Shown here: positions 41,621-52,802 of the stretch, piece after piece
Layout: the number at the start of each line of letters is the position of its first letter
Numbering within the stretch: the stretch's first letter is position 1
Assembly: GCA_028386065.3 (NCBI GenBank)
Contig: JAKUCV010004317.1
Coordinates: 19,307 to 83,306, forward strand
Length of the DNA: 64,000 nucleotides
Source of the DNA: Turnera subulata
Lineage: Eukaryota; Streptophyta; Magnoliopsida; Malpighiales; Passifloraceae
Reading direction: 5' to 3'
The notes under the pieces: generated by a model
Seen by the model: the letters and a program-made list of their open reading frames with translations, nothing else
What the model was told of the DNA's origin: nothing
The model's database searches: none
Position numbers and translations under genes: made by a program

Positions 41621-42519
41621 ATGGCCGACGACAGCATCCGGCGGTTACCTCCGTGGATGGTGAAACCCCCTCCTCAGAGCACCTCCGTCCCGGCCGCCAA
41701 TTCCTCCGATTCCAAACCGAACATTCTTCCGCCGCAACAACCCGGCGCGGGCAAGAAGAAACGGAAAACGAATCCACATCACGATACTGCCCCGGACAAG
41801 AGAAGCTCCCACGATGAACGATCCGTAAAGAAAAAGGGGAAAGCAACAGGTAGAGGGAGAAGCAGCAGTAGTAGGGAGGTGAACGACCCGTCGTCTCTGG
41901 CTGTCGACGACGACGACGACGACGACTTCGATCTCACCGTCGATGATTTAGTCAGTATTGCCCAGGAGGTGGTCTCTTAAATCCTTTCTCTTCTTTTCTC
42001 TTGTTATTTCCTTATTCACATTTATTTGATCGTTTCTTTTTGTTTTGTTTTATGTTAATAAATAATAGCTGTGTTCTTCTAATTGATTATATGCTATATT
42101 GTACAATCAATTTGCAGCTCGTGAAAGCCGAAGCCGATTCCGCCGCGAATCGGTCCTTAAATCAGGGATGTGAATCCGGAAGTATTGATACGGGGAATGG
42201 TTTGGATCATAGGATAGAATCCACTGCTAAGCAAAGCAGTGATTCCAGTAAAGGAGGAGAAGGAGGAGGGTGTCTGGTTGGTGAGGGCAGGAGGACAGGG
42301 GATCCTGCTCAGGACATGCTGGATTTGCTGCTGGGTCCATTGCTTAACAAGCCGGTTGAGGAAGGGAAAAGGACTGATCTTGACATAGAGGATGATGCCT
42401 CTTTCTTTGAGTTCAGAAACCTGCGCCAGAATAATCTTGTTTTGGAGGAAAAGGTCCCCCTGGTTGTGGTGAAGAAAAAGACCAGCCTCAAAGATAAGGT
42501 CTCCTTGTTGCTTGATTGA
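41621..42519 (+). CDS. Two-exon gene of unknown function, lysine-rich then acidic
   Basis: Exon 1 is 41621-41968 and exon 2 is 42118-42519. The 149-bp intron starts GTGGTC and ends TTTGCAG after a T-rich stretch, and the frame is kept, giving 249 residues. The N-terminus is MADDSIRRLPPWMVKPPP. A lysine-rich stretch KKKRKTN and KKKGKATGRGR suggests nuclear localisation. A run of seven Asp leads into FDLTVDDLVSIAQE, which spans the splice junction. Exon 2 has a conserved-looking AQDMLDLLLGPLLNKP and ends SSLKDKVSLLLD-like. I do not recognise a named family. The decayed duplicate at 54198-54600 retains the same splice sites, which supports the intron. Confidence 0.75.
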
Positions 42520-43072
42520 GTAACATCCCTTGGCTGGAATGTAAGTGATATCCTCTCGAAACAACCTAATGCCATCAACTGGATATACTGCCATATGAAC
42601 TGTGCAAACTAGGGCTCTTTACAAGGCATTGGTGGTATTTCCAACAGTTTGATGGAAATGTTTCGAAGCCTGATGGAGTGCTCTGTTTATGTGAGGATTG
42701 GTACTTGCCTCCGAGATGAAACTTTGAGATGCCCTTTGTTATTCCCATGACCCAAACTTGGTAAGAGATCGCTTCATCCAATGTCCTCCCCGTGCATTCA
42801 GCTTGCAACAATCCAGTGGGGTGAAAAAACATTGGAAATTCCATCTTCTCAGTATGCAATGATCAGTTCAATATTTTGTAAAGGTAGTAGTTAACTCTAG
42901 CACATTTTATGGAACCAGTGGACTTTGGAAGGGAATGCTATTGCATGAGGTATACAGTTAAGGAGAAGAGCAATGCAATAGATGCCCGCCAAGTGCCTTC
43001 TTTTGCAATGTGATTGTCGGAAAGATTTTTCTCTCATACAAGGGGCACTAGACTTGGTAAAAACTTCTCTTT
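42520..43072. other. 3' flank of the unknown gene
   Basis: Holds the 3' UTR and a segment (42712-42800) repeated at 54500-54580. From about 42995 a degraded PPR-like reading begins (CNVIVGKIFLSYKG). Confidence 0.5.
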
Positions 43073-43144
43073 GAGATGGTTGGCAAGAGTTTCTCTGCTG
43101 ATGCAGCCACTGCTGAGCTGGTGCTGAATCTTGTCTATTGGTGA
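43073..43144 (+). pseudogene. C-terminal remnant of a third PPR gene
   Basis: 24 codons read EMVGKSFSADAATAELVLNL then VYW and a TGA. They match the last repeat and end of PPR copy 2 (EMVDRGFSADATMTEMVV). Degraded PPR sequence precedes it for about 75 bases. This shows that a third copy once lay between the two larger ones. Confidence 0.65.
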
Positions 43145-44573
43145 TCTTATTCTCTTCTGACATGCTGCCAATATATTTTGGAGTTGATCAAGGCTTACTG
43201 TGGAGTGAACTTCATATGTTCAATGTTGCTTCAATATATGCAGAAAGCTATTATCAACTGTTGGTCAGTTTTGTAAGTATGTATATAGAAATCTGATTTA
43301 ATATGATGGGCTTATTCTTACATATACTTAATTTTTCTTCTTTCTTATCATTAAGTGGCTTTAATGTGAGTAACCATTTCATCAAATATGGTAACTTTAG
43401 GCTCACCTTTTCCTTGAATAAGTGGCTTAAGTTGAACTTAATACTTTCCAATGCAAATGAGGGATTGCACAGTACAGTGTATGTACTAACCAACTATTTT
43501 CTACTTTATGCACAGGAAAATAAACGGCTGGTGAGATGTTTGTTGAGATAGCTTTTGTTATTATCAATTATTGCTTAATATGTCTCGATGTTACTTTAAC
43601 ACTTCCGTAATTATTGTGTGACTTCCATCTTTTTGTCCAAAAATTACATGATGTGAAGCCAATGAGGAGATGAATGAATAAAACATTGGTGGGTTGGTCA
43701 GGAACCTGCTATAGTTTTCCAGAATCTCCCACTGGCTGTACTTGCATATTGATAGTGCATCTCCAGCTTCCATGGCATATTTATGTCAGTAGCTAGTTGA
43801 ATTAGTTTGGAACTTTAGGAAGACTGCTTGCTTGTTTATGCTTTTTCATTTCAGCATTTTTCTGTGATTCCTTGATCGGGAAGTCTTTACATACATGTTT
43901 CACTGTTAGTTAAAGTAAACTGGTAATAACCAGGTTCTGGCAGTTTACCGTTTTCATTTAATAGTGTTGTTTTAAAGCTTGAACTTCATTGATCCATAAC
44001 ATTTTTTTAATGAATGTGAGAGATAGATTTTCAAGGTGGAAGGTTGTGATATTATGGGGTTGGAGATTTCCATTTTTCTTTTGATGTGAGGTTGGGATGG
44101 TTTTGGGTGGATATATTAAATGCGGAGAATTTGGTTTGGTTTGGTTTGGTTGGATTGGAGGGTGGAGGGGTTAATTTGTTTGGGGAATATCACCAGTGGT
44201 GGATAGAGGGTGGTTGCTGGAAGTGTGGTTATGGAGAGGAGGGAGAGACGAAGCCAAGGAAAGTTGGGAAAAAATATTTATATTACTCTGTACCAATTAA
44301 CAAATTTCCTTGCTTTTCTCATTTTAAAAAATCTCTATTTATATATATAAAGTAGATATGCCACTTGAGCACCATAAATACTTTTGAAGTTTTCTGCCAA
44401 AAATTAGGGTGATTGTTTATTTGTTTGCCCCTCACTAATCCGGATCCGTCCGTCTCGGTACTTGTTTATTAAGTGCATAGAAGTAAACGTAATGCCAATT
44501 GTTTCAATATTGAAAGATTCACTTGTTTCTTTTTTTAGAATGGAAAATTGATTCATTCATAAAGACTTAAGTC
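43145..44573. other. Intergenic segment duplicated downstream
   Basis: No gene. Blocks at 43410-43555, 43845-43945 and 43959-44035 recur in the same order at 54755-54910, 54905-55010 and 55014-55100. The GGTTTGGTTTGGTTTGG run near 44130 is a simple repeat. Confidence 0.6.
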
Positions 44574-44584
44574 ACACCACTGGA

Positions 44585-44712
44585 TATGCCAGAGCCTCTG
44601 CAGCTCAGTGGCATGAAGACCTTGGCATTGGCCAAGGCCACCCAGGTTCAAACCTTGGTGTGGGAGGGTTGGGGAATTTGGGTAGCCTTAGGCTTGTAAT
44701 AAAAAAAAAAAT
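44585..44712 (+). mobile_element. tRNA-derived SINE with 11-bp target duplication, inside the LINE tail
   Basis: CTGCAGCTCAGTGGCATG (A-box-like) and GGTTCAAACCT (B box) lie about 45 bases apart. The element ends GGCTTGTAATAAAAAAAAAAA. Direct repeats ACACCACTGGA at 44574-44584 and 44713-44723 flank it. These features identify a SINE inserted in the LINE sequence. Confidence 0.85.
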
Positions 44713-44723
44713 ACACCACTGGA

Positions 44724-47700
44724 CACGTCAGAGAGCGCCAAAGACATTTTCTCAATGAAAATTGCTAGTAAATTTGGTTGTTTGCTTGTTCCCTTTAAAG
44801 CTTGCATAACTGAGAGGCAGTTAGATTCCTGCAACACCCAATCCGCATCCTCCCTGTCCAGAGAAGAAGCCAGCATCGACATTAACTTTGTAGCGGTTTT
44901 GCGATGGAGTAAGCCAGCGGGTAGGACTTGAGGATTGATGGACCAAGTTGATGTTGACATCATTTCGACAGAGGGCTGTTTGATAACTCAGCAATGTTTG
45001 GAGTGTCATATCCAGCACAAGCCTTTGTTCCAGCGTCTTGTGTTCAAAGTGTTGAACGTTTCGGGCATACCAGCCGCCCCATAGAAGCATGATCCATATG
45101 TTCAAGAGTCCAGGTTATGCAGTATCCCACAGGTACTAAACCATAACCAAATTGAAGGGCTGGCATCAGGGTAAAGTGGAAACCTGTCTTGGCGAACGCT
45201 TGCCTCCATAGCTCTCACATCCATAGACAATGTAGGAATAGGTGGACAACAGATTCCGGTTGGGCTTGACATCGTTTATAGGCATTTTCAATTTGTTGAT
45301 CACGTGCTGTGAGGTTTTCTTTTGTTGGGAGACGGTGGTGGAGTAGGTTCCATATGAAGTGTCTGACTTTTGGGGGGATGTCAAGCTTTCAGGTTTTTTG
45401 TCAATCAACATTAGTTCTATGGGCAGTGCTGCTGGATGTTGTGGCTATGGTATGTCCCATTGCAAAAGCCGCATGATATGCACTGCGAACGGTGAAGGCA
45501 CCAGTCTTGGTATGACGCCATAATCTGATATCTGGGCTGGGAAAAAGAGCTAGAGGTAAGCGAGAAATTTGTTCAGCTTCTAAAGGTAAGAATACCTGAG
45601 AGATAAGGCTATGGTTCCAGCTTTGTTCTCCTGGTATGAACAAGTCCCTGACCAGAATCAAGTCATCTCTGTTAGGATTCAGTGTCCAGACTCTCCCTCC
45701 ATTTTGCTCCGGTAACCACTTGTCCGACCAAATATTGATCTTGCTACCGTCACCAATCCTCCATAAAGCTCCCTCCTTGATGATATCTTAAGTTGCAATT
45801 ATGCTACGAAAAGTAAAACTCATAGCACCATTGGCTTTGATATCCAGAATTGAACGCCTCTTTATGTACTTGCTTGCATAGATCCTGGCTAGGAGAGATG
45901 AGTGATCCTGGGAAACTCTCCAGATCTGTTTTGCAAGCATTGCTAAATTGAAGATATGTAGGTCACGGAACCCGAGTCCTCCAACTCTCTTGGGGTAGCA
46001 CATCCGATTCCAGCTAACCCAGTGTATGCGTCTTTCCTCCCATTTTTGACCCCACCAGAAACGTGAGATCAAGGACTCAATCTGCTCGCAGAGTTGCTTA
46101 GGCAGCAAAAAGCAACTCATGATGTATGTTGGAATAGCTTGGGCCACAGCCTTGATTAAAACTTCTTTACCTGCAAAAAGATAAATGTTTCTCCTTCCAA
46201 TGATTAAGCTTTTTCCAGATTCTGTCCTTCAATGAGGCGAAAGTCTACTTTTTTTATCGTCCAATCACAGCTGGAAGACCAAGGTAACGATCATGCATTT
46301 GTACGGCCTTTATATCCATCCTTTGCTGGAGAGAAGATTTGGTCATTTATGGCACATTTTGGCTGAAAGAAATTGCTGATTTGTCAAAATTGATCTTTTA
46401 ACTTGAAGCAGCTTCATAACACTAAATTATATGGAGTAGCTGATCAGCCTCTAGGAGGGAAGCTCTAGCAAATATTATACTGTCGTCGGCAAAAAAGAGG
46501 TGGGAGATGGAAGGAGCAGCTGGTGCTACTTTGATTCTGTGTAACTTCCTCTCGTGTTCAGCATGGTTGATCATGGATGAAAGTGCCTCTGCATAAATAA
46601 TGAAGAGATAAGGAGATAAAGGATCCCCTTGGCGGAGTCCTCTTGTGGGTGTGAAAGAAACAGAAAGAGATCCATTAATGAGCAAAGAGTAAGAGACACT
46701 GGACATACATCGCATTATCAAGGAAACCCATGAAGCATCAAAACCCATTTTTAGCATCAGGTGCTCAAGAAAAGTCCATTCCACCCTATCGTAAGCGTTA
46801 CTCATATCAAGTTTAAGGGCCATATATCATCGCGTGCCTCTCTTTTTTCATTTGATATAATGGAACACCTCAAAAGCAGCTAGAGCGTTATCGGTAATTA
46901 ATCTACCTGAAAGGAAAGCACTTTGGGTGGGGGAAATAATGTGAGGCAGGATGGAGTTAAACCTGTTAGCTATGGCTTTAGTCACTATCTTAAAGATTAC
47001 ATTGCACAAGCTAGTAGATTCAGAAGTGTATGGGTGTTATTGATCAGTGTAGGATCTGGACCATTATTAAGTATAGCAAGAACTGTGTGCAATACATCAG
47101 ATTTAATAATATGCCAATATTTTTGGTAAAATAAAGCAGGCATACCGTCAGGTCCGGGTGCTTTGGTAGGGTGCATTTGCTTAAGAGCTCTTAAGACCTC
47201 GGCTTCAGTAAATCGTCTAGCAAGCATATTATTCATGTCGGGAGTAATACAAGGATGCACAGAATCTAGGACCAGGCCCATGTTTGTTGGTGGTACCGAT
47301 GTGACCATATCCTCGAAGTAGTCCACTAGTGTTTCCTCATTCCATCTCTTATTTCGGACCCATTCCCCCTTTGCTGTTTTTAGTTTGGTAATTTTGTTTC
47401 TCTTCTTTCTATGGGAGACCTTTTCGTGGAAAAAGGACGTGTTTTTATCCCCCTCTTTCAGCCAAGTGACCCCTGAACGCATAGCAATTCATAAGAATCT
47501 GGGTGTGATCAGACTTTTCTCGCCTCAAATGACGACATTCTGCTGCTAGGAAAATGCCATGCCACGCTTCTGTTACCACATATCTATCCAGACGTTCTTG
47601 TACTAAGGACCCGTTGGCCAACTTTCTGCTCCAGGTGAAAGAATGGCCGAAAAAAGGGAAATCCTTCAGGTCACAATCACTAAACGTGTTTTGGAAATTC

Positions 47701-48191
47701 TGCATAACAGTTGCACCTCTCAGATTACCTCCTTCTTTCTCATATGGATGCAAAATCTGATTAAAATCACCCCCAATCAACCAAGGGAGATTCGCTGATT
47801 TGCTTAGTTCTCACATCAATTCCTATGTTCTGTGTTTATGTTGCATTTCGGGCCAACCATAGAGGCCGGTGAAACGCCAAAAGGTAGTAGGATGAAACTT
47901 ATCAACAATTATATCAATGTGATGAAGAGAGAAAGTTTGGAGAGTGACGTTTACCTCCTCGGACCAAAATAGAGCCAAACCTCCAATTCTTTCACTTCCA
48001 TCTCCAGTACAGTCCACAAAAAAGCCATTCAAGTAACCTAGTCTCTCTCTGATATGTTCCATTTCAAAGGACTTTCTTCTGGTCTCCGAGAGAAACACAA
48101 TAGTGGGAACAAATTTGTGCACTAAAGCACCCAATGCGCGAATTGTAGGGGCGTTCCCTATTCCTGCACAATTCCAACAGAGAAAACTCAT
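44724..48191 (-). pseudogene. LINE ORF2: endonuclease, reverse transcriptase, RNase H (broken)
   Basis: Starts MSFLCWNCAGIGNAPTIRAL (48191), the N-terminal motif of the AP-type endonuclease, with LSETR near 48085 and GGDFNQIL and SDH motifs in 47780-47500. Then WLKEGDKNTSFFHEKVSHR and KAPGPDGMPALFYQKYW lead to the RT core: LDMSNAYDRVEW, RGLRQGDPLSPYLF and FADDSIIF (46823-46422). A zinc-ribbon-like part follows (FWWGQKWEERRIHWV). RNase H remnants lie at 45105-44724 (NVDAGFFSGQGG). FADD and the L-R-Q-G-D-P motif are of the L1 clade. Frameshifts separate these blocks, for example near 47800, 46990, 46400 and 45120. Confidence 0.85.
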
Positions 48192-48228
48192 TGATCTCGG
48201 CAGGACTGCTCACCTGCAGTCTCTATCG

Positions 48229-50087
48229 TTATGTGTTTTTTGTTGGTGGTTGCCATTTCAAAGTCCATCTCATCAGACTCCGTATCTCTTCCCCTTCGAC
48301 GCAAGCCATCAAAAACCGAGGGAGAGGTGTCAGTCGACACTCGAGCCCCTTTCTTCCACTTCTTGAGCTTTGACTTCGGTGTAGAGATAGGGGTGTCAGT
48401 ACTGTTAGGAGTCGGTTGGGGAGAAGGGTGGGGTCGGGGATAGTGTCTTGGTTTGTGGTGGTGGCGAAAAGGTCATCATGTGTTGGTATAGAGGTGTTGA
48501 TAACCTGATTTGGGTTGGGAGCAATGTTTAGGTCGGGGAGTGAGTGAATTGTATCCAAAGGTGGAGTGGAGGTTAAAGGGTTACTGGTATCGGGAGGCAT
48601 GAGGGTTGAGGTTGGAATTGAGGTTTGAATTGGAGTTTTGGTTAGAGCAGTTGAATTTTGCCAAATCTGGGTGGTTGTAGAGGGATCCCTCGGAATTAGA
48701 GGTTGTGTAGTAGAGTTTTGGGTTGTATCAGCTCGGTTTTGAAGTGGGACTGCCTCTTGTGGGTGAGTAACTTGACGCAGAGTAGTGTCAGAGAGAGAGA
48801 GAGAGAGAGAGGGTTGGGGGTATGTTGCAGGGATATGGGTGGTTCTTTGGCTTCAGATGGGGATCGGGTGCTACCATTGCAGCTTGTAAGGGATAAAGTA
48901 GGCGTAACGTAGGGTGGATCTCCAACTTTTGTGTTTTGAGTAGGGGTTGGATAGTTGATTTGGGCTTGGGCTGGGCTGTGGGGAAGTTGGGGTTGTAAGT
49001 GTGTGGTGGGGAAGTGGTTGTACGGGTCATTTGGGTATGTGATTGTGGGCCAGTAGTGTGGGTCATTTTGGGCTAGTGGAGGTAGGGTTGACTCATGGCT
49101 AGTTGGGGCGTTGATGGGGAGTTAAATTTAAAAAGGAGGCGGGAGTGATTGTGTATCCCGTAGATGGCGCTCCTTTAAGGTGGGCAGGTTTCAAGGAAGC
49201 AAATTGCATTGTGAGATCATGGATAGTTAATGGTTGATTGTTTCCATATTGGCCCTGTAGATCGGAGGTTGATGGTTTGGCTGGTTTTGCCGATGAGGGT
49301 GAGGCGGTCGGTTTGGGAGAGACACCCTTCCATGGGGATTTTGATACTGTGAAGTTTTTCCTAAAAGGTGGTGCCCTGAGTTCTTCAGTGTAAGATAGGG
49401 ACCCTTCATCATGTATTTCCTCATCCGATTTATACCCACAATCCTTCATTCCATGGCCAAGTCTACCACAAAGAAAACAGAAATTCGGGAGCTGTTCGTA
49501 CCTGAAAGACACCACAAAGGCTTCCTCTTCTTCTGCTGCAACAAGTAAGGTAGTGCGTAAGGGATTACGCAAGTTAAGGCCTACACGCACTCGCATGATG
49601 CTTAACATATCCCAATCCTCCTCTTGGTAGACCTCCATCAGGACACCCAACTTCTTTCCAATCATCATAGCTATTTCCGAATCTCGATAGTTGAAAGGTA
49701 GACCATGAATCTGGACCCAGAAGGGTGTAACAAAGAGATAAATATTTGAGGGTTGTTCCTGGCCCTCAACAGACCGCAGCACAAGGACATGATGGTCGAA
49801 ATGCTATGGTTCACCTGCCAGGATCTTTGTTTTGTCCTTCACACCACAAAACCGGAACATGAAGAGATTCTGTTCCATTTTACTGATTTGCAAACCTCAC
49901 TTTACTGAAAAAACAGATGATATGGTCTGCATGAGCACTTTCCCATTAAAACTTTTTTCGGTCCACAATTTATCAACCAGAGAGAGGGGAGGGTCCGTCT
50001 TTGATTAGCAGATAAGCGTAGGACCAGAATGTCCTCGGATTGCAGTTCGACTTGTTCCTCAGATTTTTTCAAACCGGTACCTGCCAT
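48229..50087 (-). pseudogene. LINE ORF1 (DUF4283 and zinc knuckle), broken
   Basis: Begins MAGTGLKKSEEQVELQSED at 50087. Breaks follow near 49902 and 49800. The frame 49782-49099 has FVTPFWVQIHGLPFNYRD, the DUF4283-type RNA-binding region, and the knuckle CFLCGRLGHGMKDC. A long Pro/Ser/Thr-rich tail continues, with stops, to the frame 48600-48229. ORF1 proteins of plant L1 elements bind element RNA. Confidence 0.75.
48791..48811. repeat. (GA)n microsatellite
   Basis: An uninterrupted GA run of about 21 bases within the variable part of LINE ORF1. Confidence 0.9.
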
Positions 50088-50290
50088 GTCTTGCAAAAGA
50101 AGCAAGACACCACAACAAACACAGTAATAGAAAAAGGTAGGAGTGGAAAGAGAAACCTGATCAAGGACCAGACAAACCTCAACGTACTTGAGACATGAAG
50201 ACCTGCAAAAGCAGACGATTAACCTCTACACGGAGACCCTAGTCGCTTCCAAAGCAGAGCTTGGGAGGGATGCTAGGGTTTTTTTAGATG

Positions 50291-50682
50291 ATCTAAGATG
50301 TGGTGCAACTTATAACTATAGTCTATACAATGTAGGCAAGTCACCACCAAGGAAAATAAGAAACACTAACTCAGTGCGTCATTGGCAAAGGACATAATTT
50401 TGTTCATAGAGAAATACAGTTTCATCATCGCTAAAACTTTTAAGTGTGGGTTTCATCATCTTCACTTCTGAAATCTGATAACAATTGCAGCATGCATTGC
50501 AGAAATCCGGAATTATATTAAATTTAAGATGTGAATGAGCATAAAAACGCATCTTGATCCATAGAATATGAACTCTCTAGTGTTTTCTTTGACAAAAATT
50601 TGGTCATGACACATTTTATTGAGGGGCAGAGTGGTAAAAGATAGCTGCAATATGCAAAGAACATAAAACAATGTAGGGAAGG
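50291..50682. other. Intergenic, part of a duplicated segment
   Basis: No gene. 50605-50680 (ATTTTATTGAGGGGCAGAGT...GCAATATGCAAAGAACATAAA) recurs at 55545-55615. Confidence 0.55.
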
Positions 50683-51675
50683 GGTGTAATCGAGCCTAGC
50701 CGAGCCCGAATATAGGTAGGCTCGGCTCGAGCTCGTTAGAGAAAAGGAAAGCTCAAGCTTTGATTTTAAAGCTCGAGCTCGAAGAAGATAATAGAGGGGC
50801 TCGAGTTCGGCTCGAATGGGCTCGACTAAGGTCCAAATGCAACAACCATATAATTTTTTTAACCCAACATGAGGATACCAAACAACCAATTGCAAAGCAA
50901 ATGAACAAGTGTTTTATTCAATAAAAAAACATTTGAGAGTGAGAATATAAACAAGTAAATATCAAGGACATAATTTAGATTATAAATCTAGAAATTACAA
51001 TCTGGGCTTTATTAGACCATGGGGGCGGCGGTGAACGGAGGCAACGACAAGAGCTGATGTGGTAATCATTGGGACGGCGGCGACAACTGAAGATCGAGAT
51101 CTAAGAGCAAGCCAAGAATATCTAGAGAAGACGGGGAATTCTGTTGGGGAAGGGAGACTTGAGGTGGATGAGGAACTAGAGTTGTCAAGATACGGTGGTT
51201 GGAATTGGGGTGCTGGTGGCGGCGGCAGCAAGTTAAAAAAAAATGTAGACTGAACAATATCGTGCTAAGTTTGGCTGTTTGGGAGTAAACACTGAAATGC
51301 TGCTAATCGGGGGAAAAAATATAGTGTCTTTTGGTTTCTTTTTAACTTTAAACTAAATACAAAATTGTATTATGTATAAGTTAATGATAAAGTCTAACCC
51401 AACATAATAGAGGCTGGTGTTTGATTTAATGAGATTGGTTGTGGGTTTAAAATAGTAAGCAAAGCCCAAACTAAATAAAAAGCTTACCTCTTATTTTAAC
51501 AAAAGGAAAAATACTTTTTATTTAAAGCGTCTAACGAGCTGAGTATTGTCCAGCTCGAACTCGACTCGTTTGATATTAAAGCTCGGTCGAACTCGATAAT
51601 GTCGAGCCGAAAATGAATTTTTATCGAATCGATCTCGAACAGCTCACGAATTGGCCCAACTCGCTTATATAGGGA
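50683..51675. mobile_element. Possible non-autonomous hAT-like element with AGCTCGAGCTCG-rich ends
   Basis: Both ends (50683-50830 and 51530-51675) are crowded with GAGCTCGGCTCGAGCTCG-like blocks in inverted orientation. The left starts AGGGGTGTAATCGAGCC, a form common in plant hAT-derived repeats. The interior (51010-51240) is GC-richer, with short frames and no transposase. The right end is too degraded to fix a boundary or target duplication. Confidence 0.35.
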
Positions 51676-52802
51676 ATCCATATTTACATTTCCTCAATTA
51701 ACAATGGCACTCCTGGCACTCCAACTTTTGGTTGTTTGACTATCAAATTATAAAATTAACCTTATTTCTTTAAACAATCTGTTATGTTATAACAGTAGGT
51801 ATTAAAGCAGATTTTATGAATATTTTAGTATGTTATCCTACTCTTTAAGTGACACAGTTCCAAGACTCCTTTAACTACGGGCATTAGAGAATATTTTATT
51901 TGTTTTGACTTTTGAACTGTTTTTTTTTTACAATTTAACATATTTTTATATTTCAACAAAAACAGTCAGTATCTAAAACTTTTTTCAATATTCTTTCATT
52001 TTTATATCTAATAAAATAGAACAATAGTTAGTCTATCTTTTTCTGCTCCAGGGAACTTTTTTTAACTTTCAGGTTATAATATATAAAGGATTAAAGGCTT
52101 GTTTCATCCTTGTGTTGGACACTAAAGTTAGAATTCATCTTTATGTTGGATTTTAGCATCTTTTCATCCCTCTATTCTCCTAGTTGGCCTGTTTTAGTCC
52201 CTTTTGCCGGAATCCGGTGGAAAATGATGATGTGGCAAGGTTCTAGGCGCCACATGTCAGGTCGAACCAACAAATTGAACCGACCCGACCCGACCGGTTT
52301 GCCCACCGAAAACTCATTTTGCAAATCAGGTAGGGCCTGAATTTTGTACATTTTCTTTTTTTTCCCTCAAAATTAATTTCTTTAAAACCTTTAATTGAAT
52401 TAAAATTGTTTTCTTAAAAAATAATAACTTATACTAATTAAATTATAATTTATAATAATATAATTTCAATAAAACCTTTCATTAAATTAAAAATTCTTTA
52501 AAAAAAATAATAACTTATACTAATTAAATTATAATTGTAATTTAATTAGTATAAACTATTAAATTATAATTTAATTAGTATAAGTTATTATTTTATTTTT
52601 AAACGAATTCTTAAGTCAATGAAAGGTTTTAAAGAAATTTATTTATTATAAGTTATAATTTAAATAGTATAAGTTATTATTTTAATTTTTTTTAATTCAA
52701 TGAAAGGTTTAATTAAAATTAAATTATTATAAATTATTATTTAATTAGTGTAAGTTATTATTTTGTTTTGAACAAAATTTTAATTTTTCATTTTTAAAGA
52801 AA
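51676..52802. other. AT-rich intergenic with palindromic blocks
   Basis: No gene. 52440-52770 consists of repeated ATAATAACTTATACTAATTAAATTATAA blocks and their reverse complements. 52110-52320 has composition and phrases like the ends of other non-autonomous repeats, but no clear terminus. This sequence replaces the expected 5' half of the PPR gene that follows. Confidence 0.5.

Larger units (their letters stand above)
44535..50290 (-). mobile_element. L1-type LINE, degraded, minus strand
   Basis: On the minus strand: a 5' leader near 50290-50090, ORF1 with a DUF4283-type domain and CCHC knuckle, ORF2 with endonuclease, reverse transcriptase and RNase H, and an A-rich end near 44540-44530. 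About 5.7 kb, so close to full length, but each ORF carries several frameshifts and stops. A SINE (44585-44712) is inserted near its 3' end. Target duplication of the LINE was not resolved. Confidence 0.85.

Noticed and set aside
41541..42594. Minus-strand ORFs over the two-exon gene
   Set aside because: Antisense shadows. The plus strand has a consistent intron, frame and a duplicated copy.
44585..44700. A tRNA gene
   Set aside because: A and B boxes are present, but no cloverleaf, and an A-tail with target duplication identifies a SINE.
50995..51257. Small genes in the AGCTCG-rich element
   Set aside because: Short overlapping frames on both strands, with no recognisable domain.
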